A stretch of 64,000 nt of DNA from Allodiplogaster sudhausi (lineage: Eukaryota > Nematoda > Chromadorea > Rhabditida > Diplogasteridae). The notes beneath the pieces are model-generated. The model did no database searches and was not told the origin of the DNA. It saw only the letters and a list, made by a program, of their open reading frames with translations. The position numbers and the translations under genes are program-made. The stretch lies in the NCBI GenBank assembly GCA_945643635.1, contig CALZFC010000044.1, positions 353,501-417,500 of the forward strand. The letters run 5' to 3'. Numbering within the stretch: the first letter of the stretch is position 1; the number at the start of each line of letters is the position of its first letter. Of the stretch, positions 1-11,689 are shown in pieces.

Positions 1-668
1 GGTCTGCAGCGAAGTAAATACTTCCGTTGCCTAAATGGCATTGCCCGCAGCCTTGCAAAACTCTCATGAAAGCTCATTGTAAAGACATGCGAGTCGAGTT
101 GTGCCAACACTGTGCCATGGGCCTCAATTTTCAGTATTTTGGAAATTCATGATTTATTTAACATACATACATCATAGTCAGAACATACGGAATATTTTCT
201 CGCGAGCATAGGTGCTAACGGGCCCGAATATTTTGGACCAGCCCAACTTCACTGACCGGCCAGGCCCATGCTGCACCGAGCCCTCAAATTATGGGCCCAG
301 CCCGATTTTCTAATCTTAAATTGTAATTTTACTTTTTCTATTTTGAAAATGTTTCTCAGCTGTTTTGTGACAAATTAAGCGACTTGATTTACCGATTATC
401 CTTTTGCTATGTATAAAGCTATTTTAATACTTCTAAAAATTTAAAATTTACTTTTTTAATATAAATTTGCCGAGAATCTCTGACTGTCGGAACTAACCGG
501 CCCACGGGCCGCCCTGAGTTTTCTTGTGCCGGTCCCAGCCCTGCGCGGGAAACTTGGGCCTGGCAGAAATGCTGTCGGTGCAACCATGAAATTTGACTCC
601 GATAAAAAAGGAAACAGGGAACACGGAGAGGGAAAGGCAGCGGCTTGGCAGGAATGCTCATGCGATAG
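1..668. other. No gene seen; GC-rich patch
   Basis: I see no convincing exon. Between roughly 205 and 560 there is a patch rich in GGCCC and GGGCC words inside AT-rich DNA. Its two ends (around 208 and 545) look loosely like inverted ends of a hAT-type element, but I could not find a target-site duplication, so I do not call it a transposon. Confidence 0.4.
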
Positions 669-1051
669 ATGCTAGCAGGGCTAGCAATGGACTCCCTCCC
701 TCCTTTCACTGGTAAAGGAGATTTTGGCGCGTTTGTGGAGAAGTTTAAGGCAAAGTACAGTCGCTTGCTGCCTGTGGAGCAGTGCGCGAACCAGTTGGTC
801 ATTCGTCTGGAAGGCGACGCGAGGAAGGCGTACGAAGTTCTTCCCGAAGACATTAAGCTCGAGGGGTTAGGTGGTGAAATCTTTGGAGAGGAGGTTCCAC
901 GGCGACCCACGAAGGGAAGCCGCCAGAGGAAGAGAAGCAGCGAAGCGAAGAGGCGAAAGAAAATGCAAGGAGACAGATCGAGAAAATGAAGGGACATTAT
1001 GATAGAAAGAATCGAGTGGAGCGGAAAGAGTATCCTAGGAAGGGAGAATAA
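669..1051 (+). pseudogene. LTR-retroelement remnant: Gag-like start joined to integrase-tail-like end
   Basis: The frame opening at 669 (MDSLPPFTGKGDFGAF at 687) reads like the start of a Ty3/gypsy-type Gag: an F-x-G-x-G-D-F start, a Phe/Lys-rich helix, then L-x-G-D-A-R-K-A-Y-x-x-LP, the usual Gag capsid pattern. After about 70 residues similarity stops. In a different frame (about 902-1050) the DNA encodes an Ala/Glu/Lys helix ending in GHYDRKNRVERKEY, like the segment near the end of gypsy integrases (ARxxI..x..YYD+..R). The polymerase region between them is absent, so this is an internally deleted, frame-shifted relic. No LTRs were recognised. Family assignment is by eye only. Confidence 0.5.
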
Positions 1052-1139
1052 AGCTGGTCGTTTGAACCCTTGCCCTCGTCCTCGACATCTCAAGCGGTAG
1101 AAGAAGGGTAGCTCGGGCTACTACAGTTACTCTTCTTCT

Positions 1140-1362
1140 ACAGCTCATGAAGAAGGAGACGGAGATGGAGGAGGAGAAGAAGAGGGAGAGGAAGAAGAAG
1201 AAGACGGAGACGTAGAAAGAGATGGAGATGGAGATGAGGAGGGCGTTTGGGTTCTGGAGAGAATGCAGGGGAGACGCCTTGATGAGATGGAGCAACTCAA
1301 TGCGATTGTGAAATGTCTAGCTCAGCCAGCATATGCTGCTCAAGTCGCAGTTCATAGCTAAT
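1140..1362 (+). other. GA-rich acidic reading frame, probably repeat-derived
   Basis: A GA-rich stretch encodes a run of Glu/Asp/Gly followed by a more ordinary tail (RLDEMEQLNAIVKCLAQ), stopping at about 1362. It directly follows the retroelement remnant and may belong to it. No domain is recognisable, and the acidic part simply reflects the AGGAGA composition. Confidence 0.25.
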
Positions 1363-1576
1363 TAAATCCACCTGCTAATTAAAATTTACAAGTGCCTAAG
1401 GTCGTCCAGCACTTCATAATTGACTACGAGTCAAAAGGTAAAAGATGTAAAAGATGACCTCGTTGTCAAAGCAAAAAGGTTTCCTGCAGGAAACGACCAT
1501 GGAGCAATGAGGCATTGCTGATAGGAATATGTAAACTTTCCATTATGATATCGAAGTTGCAAGCCATATTCCATAA

Positions 1577-1705
1577 TCGAAAGCTAAGACACCCCCCCCC
1601 CCTCTCCAAACATCGAAAGCTAAGACGCCCGCTCTTCTCCAAAATCGAAAGCTAAGACGCCCCCCACTTTCGCAGGCTCGAAAAATTACTTTCGAAAGCT
1701 AAGAC
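1577..1705 (+). repeat. Four dispersed copies of TCGAAAGCTAAGAC
   Basis: The 14-mer TCGAAAGCTAAGAC occurs exactly at 1577, 1613, 1645 and 1692. Three copies are followed by a C-rich run (ACCCCC..., GCCCGC, GCCCCCC). Spacing is 36, 32 and 47 bases, so it is not a strict tandem array. Sub-terminal repeats of a small DNA transposon are one explanation. Confidence 0.7.
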
Positions 1706-1719
1706 TCGCACCCTCCATG

Positions 1720-2790
1720 ATGCCCTTGATTCGAAAACATGACACATCTTGAGAAGCGGCAACTGCTTTTTTTCGATTACAAAGCTGTAACGATGTTGCT
1801 AGTCTATTAAGGGCTAACTGAGGATCTGTTCAGAACGCATGAATGGGATTCTCTAATGATGCAAATTATGACTGGCCGCGCCGTGCCATTTAGAGATATT
1901 TTTCTCCTCTATATAACATTGACTGTGTACAGCTTGTAGTCTGATGTTAGTATTTCTCTGTGTTTGTTTGTCTAGTTCGCCTTGCTGTTCGCTTTCTCCC
2001 TTCTCTGTATAGCGCATGCAACTGTGGAAAGCACGATGCAAAGGCGACTGCTAGGGCTGGCAGCCCAAGCAAGTCCGAATTACTTCAGTATCGACATATG
2101 TGCATATCTTCGTCGCTATGTTCAATATGTATTCTTAGATCTTTGGCTCCTGTCTGTTTTTCTCAGGGGCGGTCGGCTGGTCGGCTGTTTACATTTATCC
2201 CCCGCAGGGCAAAGTACAGATCGTGCAATACACCCCTGCATATTAAAGTGCTGGCTAATAATGGTATCATTGAATGTTCTAAAACAGGTATGACTCATCA
2301 AAACTATTGAATGGAACACAACGAATAGAATATTCCAGAACAATGTATGAGTCATATCTCTAATTAATAATATATGTACATACATGGGAACAGTTTTAGC
2401 TTTCAGGGAAATTCTGAGAAATGGATGGGATTGATCGCAATCTGAGGAGGATATACTGCCGAAACTGCAACAAACCTTACAAGGAGGCAAAAAAAAGAAC
2501 ACTACCAAGAGTAGACCGTGCAAGCACATGTTAAATGAGAAGTACGCGAAGAATCGATAATTTCGAATTGCATAATGTCATGTGAACGCCAAGAGAAGTG
2601 TTTATGCTCGATCGACCTAGCCATCACAACGCTACATGCGCCAATAAAATCGCCATCTGCAGGATGTCGATTCTGTTGGCGCGCAGCGAGTGCGCCGAGA
2701 ACGACCAGCGGAATCTGCAGCGTCGCCAGCAGCACCGTGTTGAAGGAGTAGTCGAGCAGGTTGCGCTCAAAAGATACGGCAGTTCTGCAT
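1720..2790. repeat. Segmental duplication, left copy (3' flank plus last exon of a receptor gene)
   Basis: This block aligns along its length, with many small gaps, to about 7,580-8,370. Matching landmarks are GATGCCCT(T/C)GAT near the start, TTCCTCTGTGTTTGTTT-like words (about 1,950 and 7,827), the CTTGCTGTTCG word, and the near-identical receptor last exon (2,690-2,760 versus 8,290-8,360). It shows that the pseudogene at 2.6-3.1 kb carries the 3' end of the gene now at 8.2-11.7 kb. Confidence 0.75.
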
Positions 2791-3065
2791 TGAGGTCATC
2801 AAAGCTTTTCTTATAATGTGTATCAGAGATTGCAAGAAGTGAATGCGTACGAACTGTATTTTGCCTGCCGAACTCATTCATCATCTGCGCGGCAAGGTTG
2901 AAGTGAACGAAGAAGTTGCCTTTCAGGCGAGGTCTCTCTCGGCTCACGTAGAGAAACGGGAAATAGTCGGGGCCATCAATGCCGAGACGGAGCATGCCGA
3001 TTCGACCGGCTGCATTCTTCAATTCTATGAATGTCAATACGTTTCTCCGTCTGTGGGTGTTGCCA
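2640..3065 (-). pseudogene. Internally deleted ionotropic-receptor-like gene (copy C)
   Basis: The right part (about 2,890-3,030) matches exon 1 of the neighbouring receptor genes: MLRLGIDGPDYFPFLY starting at 2,995, then an arginine-rich turn and MMNE. The left part (about 2,690-2,770) matches the final exon (DYSFNTVLLATLQIPL, the last membrane helix). The six exons that should lie between them are missing; only about 120 bases separate the two. In exon 1 the segment after MMNE lacks about 27 bases present in copy B, and the expected GT donor is changed to GC. After GALAA the last exon diverges abruptly. This is a dead, rearranged member of the cluster. Confidence 0.8.
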
Positions 3066-3470
3066 GAGAGAAAAAAATGAGAGATTGTGAAGAAGAACCC
3101 CATTGAAATTAGTCTTTTAATTTTATTCAGTATAATGGCCACATTGATGGTGAGTTCTGAAGCTGTCACCTTACTCGGCCGTGTTGTTCTTAAAACTTGA
3201 TCACCACATGGCGAGCAGAAGTGTGACAAGTTGGTGAAGAGCAATAGAACATTGAAAGATATACGATATATTCATGGGTATGCGCATATCTAAATGCACA
3301 AATCTACGGCTACGACACAGCAAATAACGAAATTTGCTACGATAGAACCATAAGCTTTCGTTGTCAATAGGTGGTTAACGACAGTGAGATACCGACATGC
3401 ATGAATGTGCGCCCACGTATACGCAAACATTCGACAATATCACCTGTTTACATTCAATATTATATTATGC
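3066..3470. other. Intergenic, no gene recognised
   Basis: AT-rich spacer between receptor copies C and B. It contains CACCTTACTCGGCC at about 3,167, a word also found upstream of copy B (about 6,203). On the minus strand it reads as a good splice donor (CGA/GTAAGG), so it may mark a lost or unrecognised 5' exon of this receptor family. Confidence 0.4.
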
Positions 3471-5937
3471 TCAAAAGAATAGATATTTCCCTGGAATGTA
3501 GATGTAGATACGCTCAGTAAGAAGGAAAACGTGCGATAAGACAATAAGGAGGCAAAAAGCATAAAGTGGGATTTTGAGCGTGTTGAGATCGACTCCATTG
3601 AATGAGTAGTCGCTTCGCTTCTGGTTTAGCAAATATCGATTTTCATGGCCCGTGAATCGGCGATGCCAAAAGTTGTCAAACTGAAAATGGATCGAAAATC
3701 TAACAAAAAGACCTAATTTTTCGAACATTTAGCAACTTTTGTGCCTTTTGTTAGCATTATTTATCGAGCACACGGACGTGATCTTCTTGGAAGATCGTCA
3801 TGATCAGCCAGTTGACAGCATTTCTGAAGCGCACGCCACGCTTGCTCTTCGCTATGTAGAATGCCATTGGCTGTGCCTTTCCAAGATTGTTGGCGCTGAC
3901 TTCCGGCCATTTCGTCTCCAGGAACTTTGCATCTCGGGTCAACGGGAGTCTAGGAAATCACAAAAATAGGCCAAAGAATTAATATTTTGCCTAATAAATA
4001 ACAAATACATACATATAAACTATAAAAATATAAACAGAGCCTAGGAATAACATATGTATGTATATAGACTACATTACAAATATATACTTCAGATTCATAT
4101 AATTTGTCTACCAATGGAAGTTTTCAGCAACAGTAACAAAAATAAAGTGTTCATTCATTACCTCTTCAACTGGCAATCGGTTGGGAGTTCATAGTAGCTT
4201 CGATAAGAAAACTGGAAATCCCAGAAATGCGCAACCGATTTTCGTTGTTTGCACAACTACAATAATATGTTTAATGAAACCAAAATGTGGATGACACTGG
4301 CTTCTAACCGTCTGAAAGACTTTGTCAAATGACGGAATTATGACCATTTTGGATGTGCCATTTTGGATCATTTCCTTCTCCTAAAGCATCAGAGGCAAAA
4401 TATTTTGTTCATCAGATAAGCAAAGAAAGATTTAAACTAATTAGCCTAACCAGCGGATGTGAAAAGGCAAAGTCAGCTTTGAGAATTAGCTCAATTTCAC
4501 CAGATCGGATGTTCGACAATGCGTCTTCCATTGTCCTTTGAATAGCTGTTTACATTCGGCAAACGCGGAAAAAGATAGAAGCCAGAGCAAGAAGAAGAAA
4601 AAAGTTTCGCCTAACAGCCTAGAATTGTCGCGGTTGCTGACAGCTGCATTCTGAAACTTTGCATTGTAGTGGGCGAGAATACACAGAAAGCTCAGTTGAT
4701 ACAGAAATGCCCACGCACGACGTCGGCGCATGCAAGGCAGCTGGTGCTCGCTAAATATTGACGTACATTTGTAGTTAGAGAAGTAAAAACAGTCCAGCAA
4801 AAAAACAGTTCTTATCTTTTTTCTCATTTATGAATTCTCATACAAGGGCCAGAAAATTGAATTTGCTTTCCTTTGAGTTTTTGGCTCCTTTAAAGATACC
4901 TGAATTATAATATAGCCTTTTTGATCGAATATTCTTGCGCTGTATCTACAGCTATGTATTTCAAAGAATATGGGCACGAAAAGGACAAACAATTCTCCTT
5001 TTCGTGAGTTTTAAATTAAGCGTTGTAACCAACAACTCTTGCTGGACACCAATGCGTCGGAAGGCGAAGTCAGTCGAAATCTCGATTGCGACGACAACTG
5101 CGAACAGCAGGGCGAGCATCGCATAGACGAGCGGTGAGAATACAAGCACGGCAAACACGGACCAGTCGCCTTTATCAGACGCCGCTTTGTAGAAGGTTTG
5201 CTCAACACAGAAGCTTTAAATCAGGCATCTGTCGAATGTCTTAAAAACAATGCTATAGAGAAGTTGCATACCGTAGTTGAAAGAATGGGCAGAGTAACGA
5301 GGAAGGAGTTGGCGACCAGGAGGCTGAGAGCGAATTCCTCAGCAGCTGCGTCAATCTCATTTCGCTGAAGTCTCCCGTACACTCCGCTACTGGCATTCTT
5401 GCCGTCTCCTAATTGTAAGTGAGTGTTCGCAAAATTGTCTCTAAAAATGTCTTTAAAGGAGGGCGACTACCGAATTATTATGTGCGATTTTTATTAATTA
5501 ACGCGACACTTCGCACTTTTGGATGATTTTTCCCACTCCAAATGTGGTTCTTGAAGCATCTCCTAGGAAACTTGCAATCGAAGTTTCTAGCTCACCATTA
5601 GCCTGATCAAATAAGGCGAAAATACAAAGACACTATTTATTCGCTAGTAGACCTCCTATAAACGATTTTTGCAATATTACTTGGGGTTTTTGATGATTTT
5701 GTAGTATAAAAAGAAATGAAAAATATTTTTATTAAAAATGGATATGTACATATGTACTTAAATGCGTAAGCATCCACACGAACCGAATTCATCATACTTG
5801 ACGTACACAACTGTCTCATTCATCATATCTGCTGCAGCTTGAAAGAGAACGGAGAAGATGCCTTTCATTCGTGTTCGCTCTCTGCTCATGTAGAGAAGCG
5901 GGAAATAGTCGGGGTCAACATAGCCGAGACGGACCAT
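3471..5937 (-). CDS. Ionotropic-receptor-like channel subunit (copy B), 8 exons, about 384 aa
   Basis: Proposed exons on the minus strand: 5784-5937, 5272-5408, 5034-5200, 4616-4750, 4451-4535, 4162-4256, 3778-3949 and 3471-3680. All splice phases agree and no stop interrupts the model. Order of parts: S1 lobe (MVRLGYVDPDYFPLLY, then GVYGRLQRNEIDAAAEEF); first membrane helix in exon 3 (FAVLVFSPLVYAMLAL); the helix with AHYNAKF in exon 4, where classic glutamate receptors have SYTANLAAF; S2 lobe in exons 5-7; last helix in exon 8 (TLKIPLYAFCLLIVL). There is no amino-terminal domain. The S1 arginine that contacts glutamate in iGluRs is not evident, so the ligand is probably not glutamate. The ATG is the first in-frame one and gives no clear signal peptide, so an upstream exon may be missing. 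Expected role, by family, is a chemosensory cation channel. Confidence 0.75.
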
Positions 5938-7560
5938 GCTTTCGAGAGTCTTTAAAATTAGCCTCTAAATATGGTTGTGGAGGGCAGCTTAAGCTGGCTT
6001 AGATCACGAAAGGTAGGAAAAGACAAGGAAGACATACATATATGTAGATAAAAAAACAGAACGAATATTTTAGACATTGCAATTCGAAAGAAGATACATG
6101 GTAAAAGGGCAAGAATGAATAAAGAAGTTCTGCAGAAATTTATTTTTTCGCATGACGCAAACAATTAGACTGAAATAAATGAAGACATCGAAGTGAAAAT
6201 AGACACCTTACTCGGCCTCTCCGGAAATGGAAATGCCGAGTAAGGTATAAAATTGCACTTCATTAATATATGGAGAGTTGAATGTGTTTTCATTATATCC
6301 CGTCATGCTGTAAATAAACAAGCATAAAACGCACAAGGCCCTCGTACATCCGACAAGCCTGGAAAGGCTCTAGGGGATGGGTGAAACATGATACATATGT
6401 TCTTCACAGCAACAACAGAATTCCGAACAAGAGGCAGCTCCTCAGAAATTCAGACCGAGATAGTTTGCTGCTTCGTCCCTACCTATTAGGGCGGAAGCAG
6501 CAAACTATCTCGGTCTGAATTTCGCATGCATTCGACAAGTTCATTTTGAAATGGACATCCTATCCCCTACTTCCATCTCATCGCTGCTGCTTTCGTCACC
6601 GAAAAAGCAGGCCCAATATCGGTTGCGCGCCTCGATATGCATGCTTCCAAGTGCATGAACAAGTTGGCCCAGGTGGCCGCGGTGTTGTTCTGCCGAATTT
6701 TTTCTTCCGAAATGCCAGGAAAATTTTCTGAGTATGTGAAAAGGCGGAAGGTTCAAATGTTTTCATATAGTAAACCTTGATGTAGAAATTCATTGTAAGA
6801 TGAAGCAAAACAAAGCAAACGAAGTAGATTTAATAAAACGTCAAAACCTCTGAGACGAGTCTGCAACCTTGCCTTCCTAGTAACTAGCCCGCTACCCCTA
6901 CCCTGTCTTTCAAAGCAGTCAACAGTGACATTTATTCAATGAACTTACGCCCATCTGAAAAGCTGTCGCAGCTGAAGGTGAGATGAATAATCGCGGTCGG
7001 TTGCTTGGAGAAGTCAGTAGAAGACTGCATTAGAATTGGCTAAACTAAATATAATTGCCGTTTATATCATCCTGAATTGTGATGTAATTCTCACGAATGC
7101 TGCATTTGCTTTGCTGACTACTTTAAATGTAAAAAAATGGAAAAATAACTCAAAACCATAAATGCTTGCATAAGAAAAAATAAAGTACATTTTGAAAAAA
7201 AGATCATTAATTAACAAGGCGAGCTCACAAGGGAAGTCTTTCGGCGGGGTATGGCAAACTTTTACATACTATACATCATTCGAAAGCTCTCGATGACCTC
7301 ATAACGTTTTTGATGTTTTTAGCTGCTAAAGAGATTCTTTTTCGCCGAAAGCGCAGGAAAAATACACCAAAATTGAGTTCATCCCAATATATACGCAACA
7401 AGTGCAATTTGTAAAGCAAATTTTGCAATCTTATTTCTGTTAACTAAATAAAATCGTCTTCAATCTTGCGACCTCAGAGACATGCGATTCTACAGTTGTG
7501 TCTATACTAATTGTAAGACTCAGCCTCTAAAATAATTTTTATGTACATTCTCAATTTATC
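5938..7560. other. Intergenic between receptor copies B and A
   Basis: No exon supported. It holds a short inverted pair (ACCTTACTCGGC at 6205-6216 and its complement at 6235-6246), the 29-bp-arm hairpin listed separately, and AT-rich DNA. The open frames around 6,540-6,800 have no recognisable content. Confidence 0.4.
6446..6522. repeat. Perfect hairpin, 29-base arms
   Basis: Bases 6446-6474 and 6494-6522 are exact reverse complements (core CAGACCGAGATAGTTTGCTG) around a 19-base loop. It lies in the spacer between two receptor genes. It could be a tiny foldback transposon or a structured transcript; no flanking duplication was obvious. Confidence 0.85.
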
Positions 7561-7579
7561 AGTCCTTTGTCAGTTAATG

Positions 7580-8370
7580 ATGCCCTCGATACGAAAAATG
7601 GTAGATCCAGAAAAGCGGCCGCTGCTTTCTTTCGAATGCAAACCTGTGACGATGTTTTAGTCTACTCTGAGATTCATACCAGAGGAGTGGAGATATCTTC
7701 TGAATATATGAAAAGAGTTCTCTACAGATGCAATCATGACTGGCCGAAGCATGCTATTTAGAAATATGTTATATTTTTCTCCAGTACGTATGTAAAAGTG
7801 AGTGGATATAGGTTGTAGATGTTAGTATTCCTCTGTGTGTTTGTTTATCTAGTACTCCTTGCTGTTCGTTGTCACCCTGCTCTCCATAGCGCGTGCGGCT
7901 GCCGAAAGAGCGACAAACCTTCTAAGGATGGGACGAAAAGAGGAACACTAACAAAAGTAGTAATCGATTTTTATGCACTGTGCACTCACATGTCAAATGA
8001 GAAATAGTATTTCGAAGAAGCCATCATTTTATTTGGCAGAATCTCATGTGTACAAGAGATGTCTTTATGTTCGTCGTCCGACCTAGTAGCCTTCACTTGG
8101 ATATAAAATTAAATAAGCACGAAACTCAACCGTAATCTGTTACAATTTTCATGGCCACTCTAAATTATATGCTCAGGAAAAAAGGCGCGAATTCAAATGT
8201 TTGACTCCTTTAATTGGCAGCCTGAATCGCCGCTTCACAGCGACGTGGTAGTAGACATTCTCGAGGATCAAGACGAGCGGCGATAGGGCGGCGAGTGCGC
8301 CGAGAACGACCAGCGGAATCTGCAGCGTCGCCAGCAGCACCGTGTTGAAGGAGTAATCGGGCAGGTCGCG
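7580..8370. repeat. Segmental duplication, right copy
   Basis: Partner of the block at 1,720-2,790. Both contain the 3' flank and the start of the last exon of a receptor gene in the same orientation. The right copy retains the intact gene (copy A). Confidence 0.75.
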
Positions 8371-11300
8371 TGCCAGCAAATGCCGATTCTCTTGGCGCGT
8401 GTAGCGCCGATACCAGAAGTTGTCAATCTCAATTGGGAGTCATTCATTAATCTGTGTGTAGTCAATATCTATTTCAAATCTACTAGTATTCTTTCTTTAT
8501 TGTTAAAATAAGCGGTGAATTGTCACTCTCAATTGAGAGTTCATCGATATTTTGTGTCTGAAGCAATCAATACTTATTTCTAACCTAGTATTCGACTTTC
8601 TTTTGAATACAAGTCAGTTCTTCCTCTTTTTGTTATTTCTTGCCAAAAATTATTCAACTATGTATGTACATATGTATATTGTTAAGTAGTTTAAATATTT
8701 TCTTCTTTAAATTGCTTATCCAAAAACAAATTGAAGAGAACTTGCATGATCCTCCTGGAAGATGGTGATGAGCAACCAGTTGAGGGCTCGCTTGAAGCGG
8801 TTCCCCCTTCTCGTCTTTGCAATGTAGAAGGCCATGCGAGCCGTCGAGCCAATAAGCTCGGAGGACACTTCGGGCCATTGCGCGGCCATTATCTTCTCGT
8901 CCAAGTGCGTCAGGGGCACCCTGTTATGGAAGCGTAGGGGTACGAGAAGCGATCATTAGGATGATATTTTGAGGTTTTCTGGAACAATACCCAGCTGTTA
9001 TAAAACTGTTATTCGTTCTAGAATTTTCATAGTATCTATAACCTATTACTATTTACTAATTGTTGATTTTTTTCTTATTGTTGATTCTATTTTTCATCCC
9101 ATAACCTGTCGATCGCTGATTGAAAATTAATGCACGATTTGAAGCAGCTGACTACTAGAAAATCACCTTCTTAATCTGCAATTGCTTGGATAATTCTTCT
9201 TCCTGCGATAAGCGAAGTTGGCATCCCATAGCAGTGCGAGGTACTTCTTCTTGGAGCACATCTTAAGCAACATTTTTCATTAAGGCACTTAATTACTATA
9301 TCTTAAGGGTAGATAAAGATATTGCCTATTTTTAAATTAGTTTCCATGCTACCGAGAAAAATAATTCTATACTGTAATATTATTATCATAATATGTACTT
9401 CCAACTTTTTGAAAGATTTCTTCGAATGTTGGAATGACGGTGACGTGCGATTTTTCCGTAGCGTTATCATGAAACAATTCAGCCATCTAAAAATAAGAGA
9501 TTATTTATATCAGTTTCATTATTAATACGGCGACTAATTAATCTGTTTTTATATAGAGACATGCATACATGCAATTCGGGGTTTCAGAGTATTCTTTAGA
9601 TTCAATATCATGGCAATAAAATGATAATGTCATCTTCCCTAACACAGAGTACCTCTACTATTTTTCCAAAAAGGGGCACAAAAACGGCAAACAAATTCCA
9701 GGAAGTCTCCAACCGTTGAGCTAGAGAGTGTAAAGCTTGCACGTAAAATGAGATCAAGCTTTCCTGAGCTTATCTTGGACAGGGCGTCCGTCATTGTTCT
9801 GCAATTTAACCCTTTAATGTGAAAAATAAGATGAACTCTGCTTCCCCCACGTATGTATGTAAAACACAATTTGTTTTAAAAACATGCAATAGAATAGAGA
9901 AAAAACAACAACTGTTTTGCTTGGTTTATGTGATTAAGTAGTACGATAAGAAAATAATTTCCGCTCTGACATTGACGAATGATCGACATTGCGGACTGCT
10001 GCGTCCTTGAAGCAAGCATTGTAGATGGAGAGGATTGTGAGGATGCTCAGCTGGTAGAGAAAGGCCCACGCGCGCCTCTCGCGCATGCATGGGAGCTGGC
10101 CGCTGGAAGAAGAAGAAAGAAAGTTAACAATATTGTACCACTAAATGGCCTTTTGGATGTCTACATTGTTTACAAAACAAATTCTATGCGAAATCTTGCC
10201 AATTTGTAAATTTATATCTGTTTGCAAATGCGAGTAATATGAAATACATAAACAATAACCTGAGCAAGTAGCAAAATATATATTTATTCATAAATTTTTT
10301 TGTCTACGGAAAGAATCTAAGAAAAGAATAATCTTTTAAAAAAAAGATATCAATCCCTTGTCAAGGAACCTATGCGGAACGAGGATGCCGAGGCGTCTGA
10401 CTGCAATGACACTCGAGATCTCGACGAAGAGAACGACGGCGACAGAAACAAACAGATAAGCGTAGACGTTGGGCGGAAAGACAAGGACGTCGAGAACAGA
10501 CCAGCCAATCGTCTCTGGCACGGCTTCGTAGAAGGTTTGCTGTGCAACGAAAGCATCTTATTCACCTATTTTTTATACCGATTATATTATTCTTACGAAT
10601 AGCGTAATGTTTACAGATTCTGGCCAAATTTTTAAGTTGTTTCTAATCATATTATGAAATACTGTAAAATTTTGAGCAATTATTGACCACTCCCGGGTCT
10701 GTCATCAATTGTTTGACACGATCATTTTGTGGCACAGCCGCGTGTGGATGTGGGTAGTAGCATTCTCGTAAGATATATAATGTGCGAATTTATTTTTTAT
10801 GTCTGCGGGAAGTTTTGCGTGTCTTTCGCATGAGTCTCCTATTCCTCATGTGAAGAGGGAGAGGAGCTGGCGAAAGAAAAGTTTAGAAGAATTGAGTTGT
10901 TTTGAAGAGTCCTTTATGAAATTTCCCACTATCAAACCATAGCTATCAATCCTAAGCTATTTCTTATATATGCTGTTTCACACACTTAATGAAAAAAGTT
11001 TTCATAGGGAATTCGGCAATTGAGAGAAAAGCTTCTAATAAAACCCAACAAACTCTACGAAAGGAACCAATTGGCGTTTGAATTGCCGTCAAACAGAAAG
11101 TAGACTATAAAGACCTACCGTATCCGTGAGCACCGGATATGTCATGTAGAAGAGACGGAAGAGGCTTATGCTGAGTGCATAGTCTTCCGCAATCATGTCA
11201 ATCTCTCCGCGTTGCATCATGCCCAGCAGCCCGTCCAATTTGCCCGTCTTTGCGTTCGGCTCGTAGTCGCCTGACGGAAAAAGAGCCATCAATTTGAAAG

Positions 11301-11682
11301 ATCACTGAAAATGTGGACCAAAAATCATTTGACCAAAGATCATGGAACCAAAATATAAGGAAATAGTGTAAATAAAATAACTCGTGATATAATTTTTTAA
11401 AGAATGAAAAAATTTGAAGCAGAAAACAAAGAGTGTCTCGGATAAATGAATTGGAAAATAAGTTTCTACAATTGACATTACATTGACTTCCACCTTACCG
11501 TGGTCATAATTCATTTATTTCCGCCTACCGTAATCGCCGCCTCGAACGTATTCAACGCTTTCGTTCATGCGTCTCGCGGCCGCTTTAAACATGTCCACGT
11601 AAATGCCGGCCATTCGGGACGTCCGTCTGTTCAAGTACAGGAAAGGGTAGTAGTCATAGTCGACGAAGCCGAGAAGGAGCAT
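8173..11682 (-). CDS. Ionotropic-receptor-like channel subunit (copy A), 8 exons, about 403 aa
   Basis: Proposed exons: 11529-11682, 11119-11270, 10370-10539, 9977-10102, 9714-9798, 9167-9261, 8746-8920 and 8173-8427; phases agree throughout. S1: MLLLGFVDYDYYPFLY, then GKLDGLLGMMQRGEID and a YPVL end, the iGluR pattern (GxxxGLIGxLxxGxxD...P). First membrane helix in exon 3 (VYAYLFVSVAVVLFVE); pore-side helix with LSIYNACF in exon 4, replacing SYTANL; S2 in exons 5-7 (FYIAKTRRG..., NWLLITIFQEDH); last helix in exon 8 (TLQIPLVVLGALAALS). Intron 7 seems to use a GC donor (CAT/GCAAGT), a strong GC-AG site. Exon structure mirrors copy B, including 154-, 85- and 95-base exons. It lacks the amino-terminal domain and an evident signal peptide; an extra 5' exon is possible. 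Confidence 0.78.
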
Positions 11683-11689
11683 CGATAGG

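Noticed and set aside
205..560. Possible hAT-like element with GGCCC-rich ends
   Set aside because: The ends match only about 10 of 16 positions and the flanking octamers differ.
6541..6808. Frames near 6.6 kb with DESSSDEMEVGD
   Set aside because: Looked like an acidic transposase start, but no further similarity or exon partner was found.
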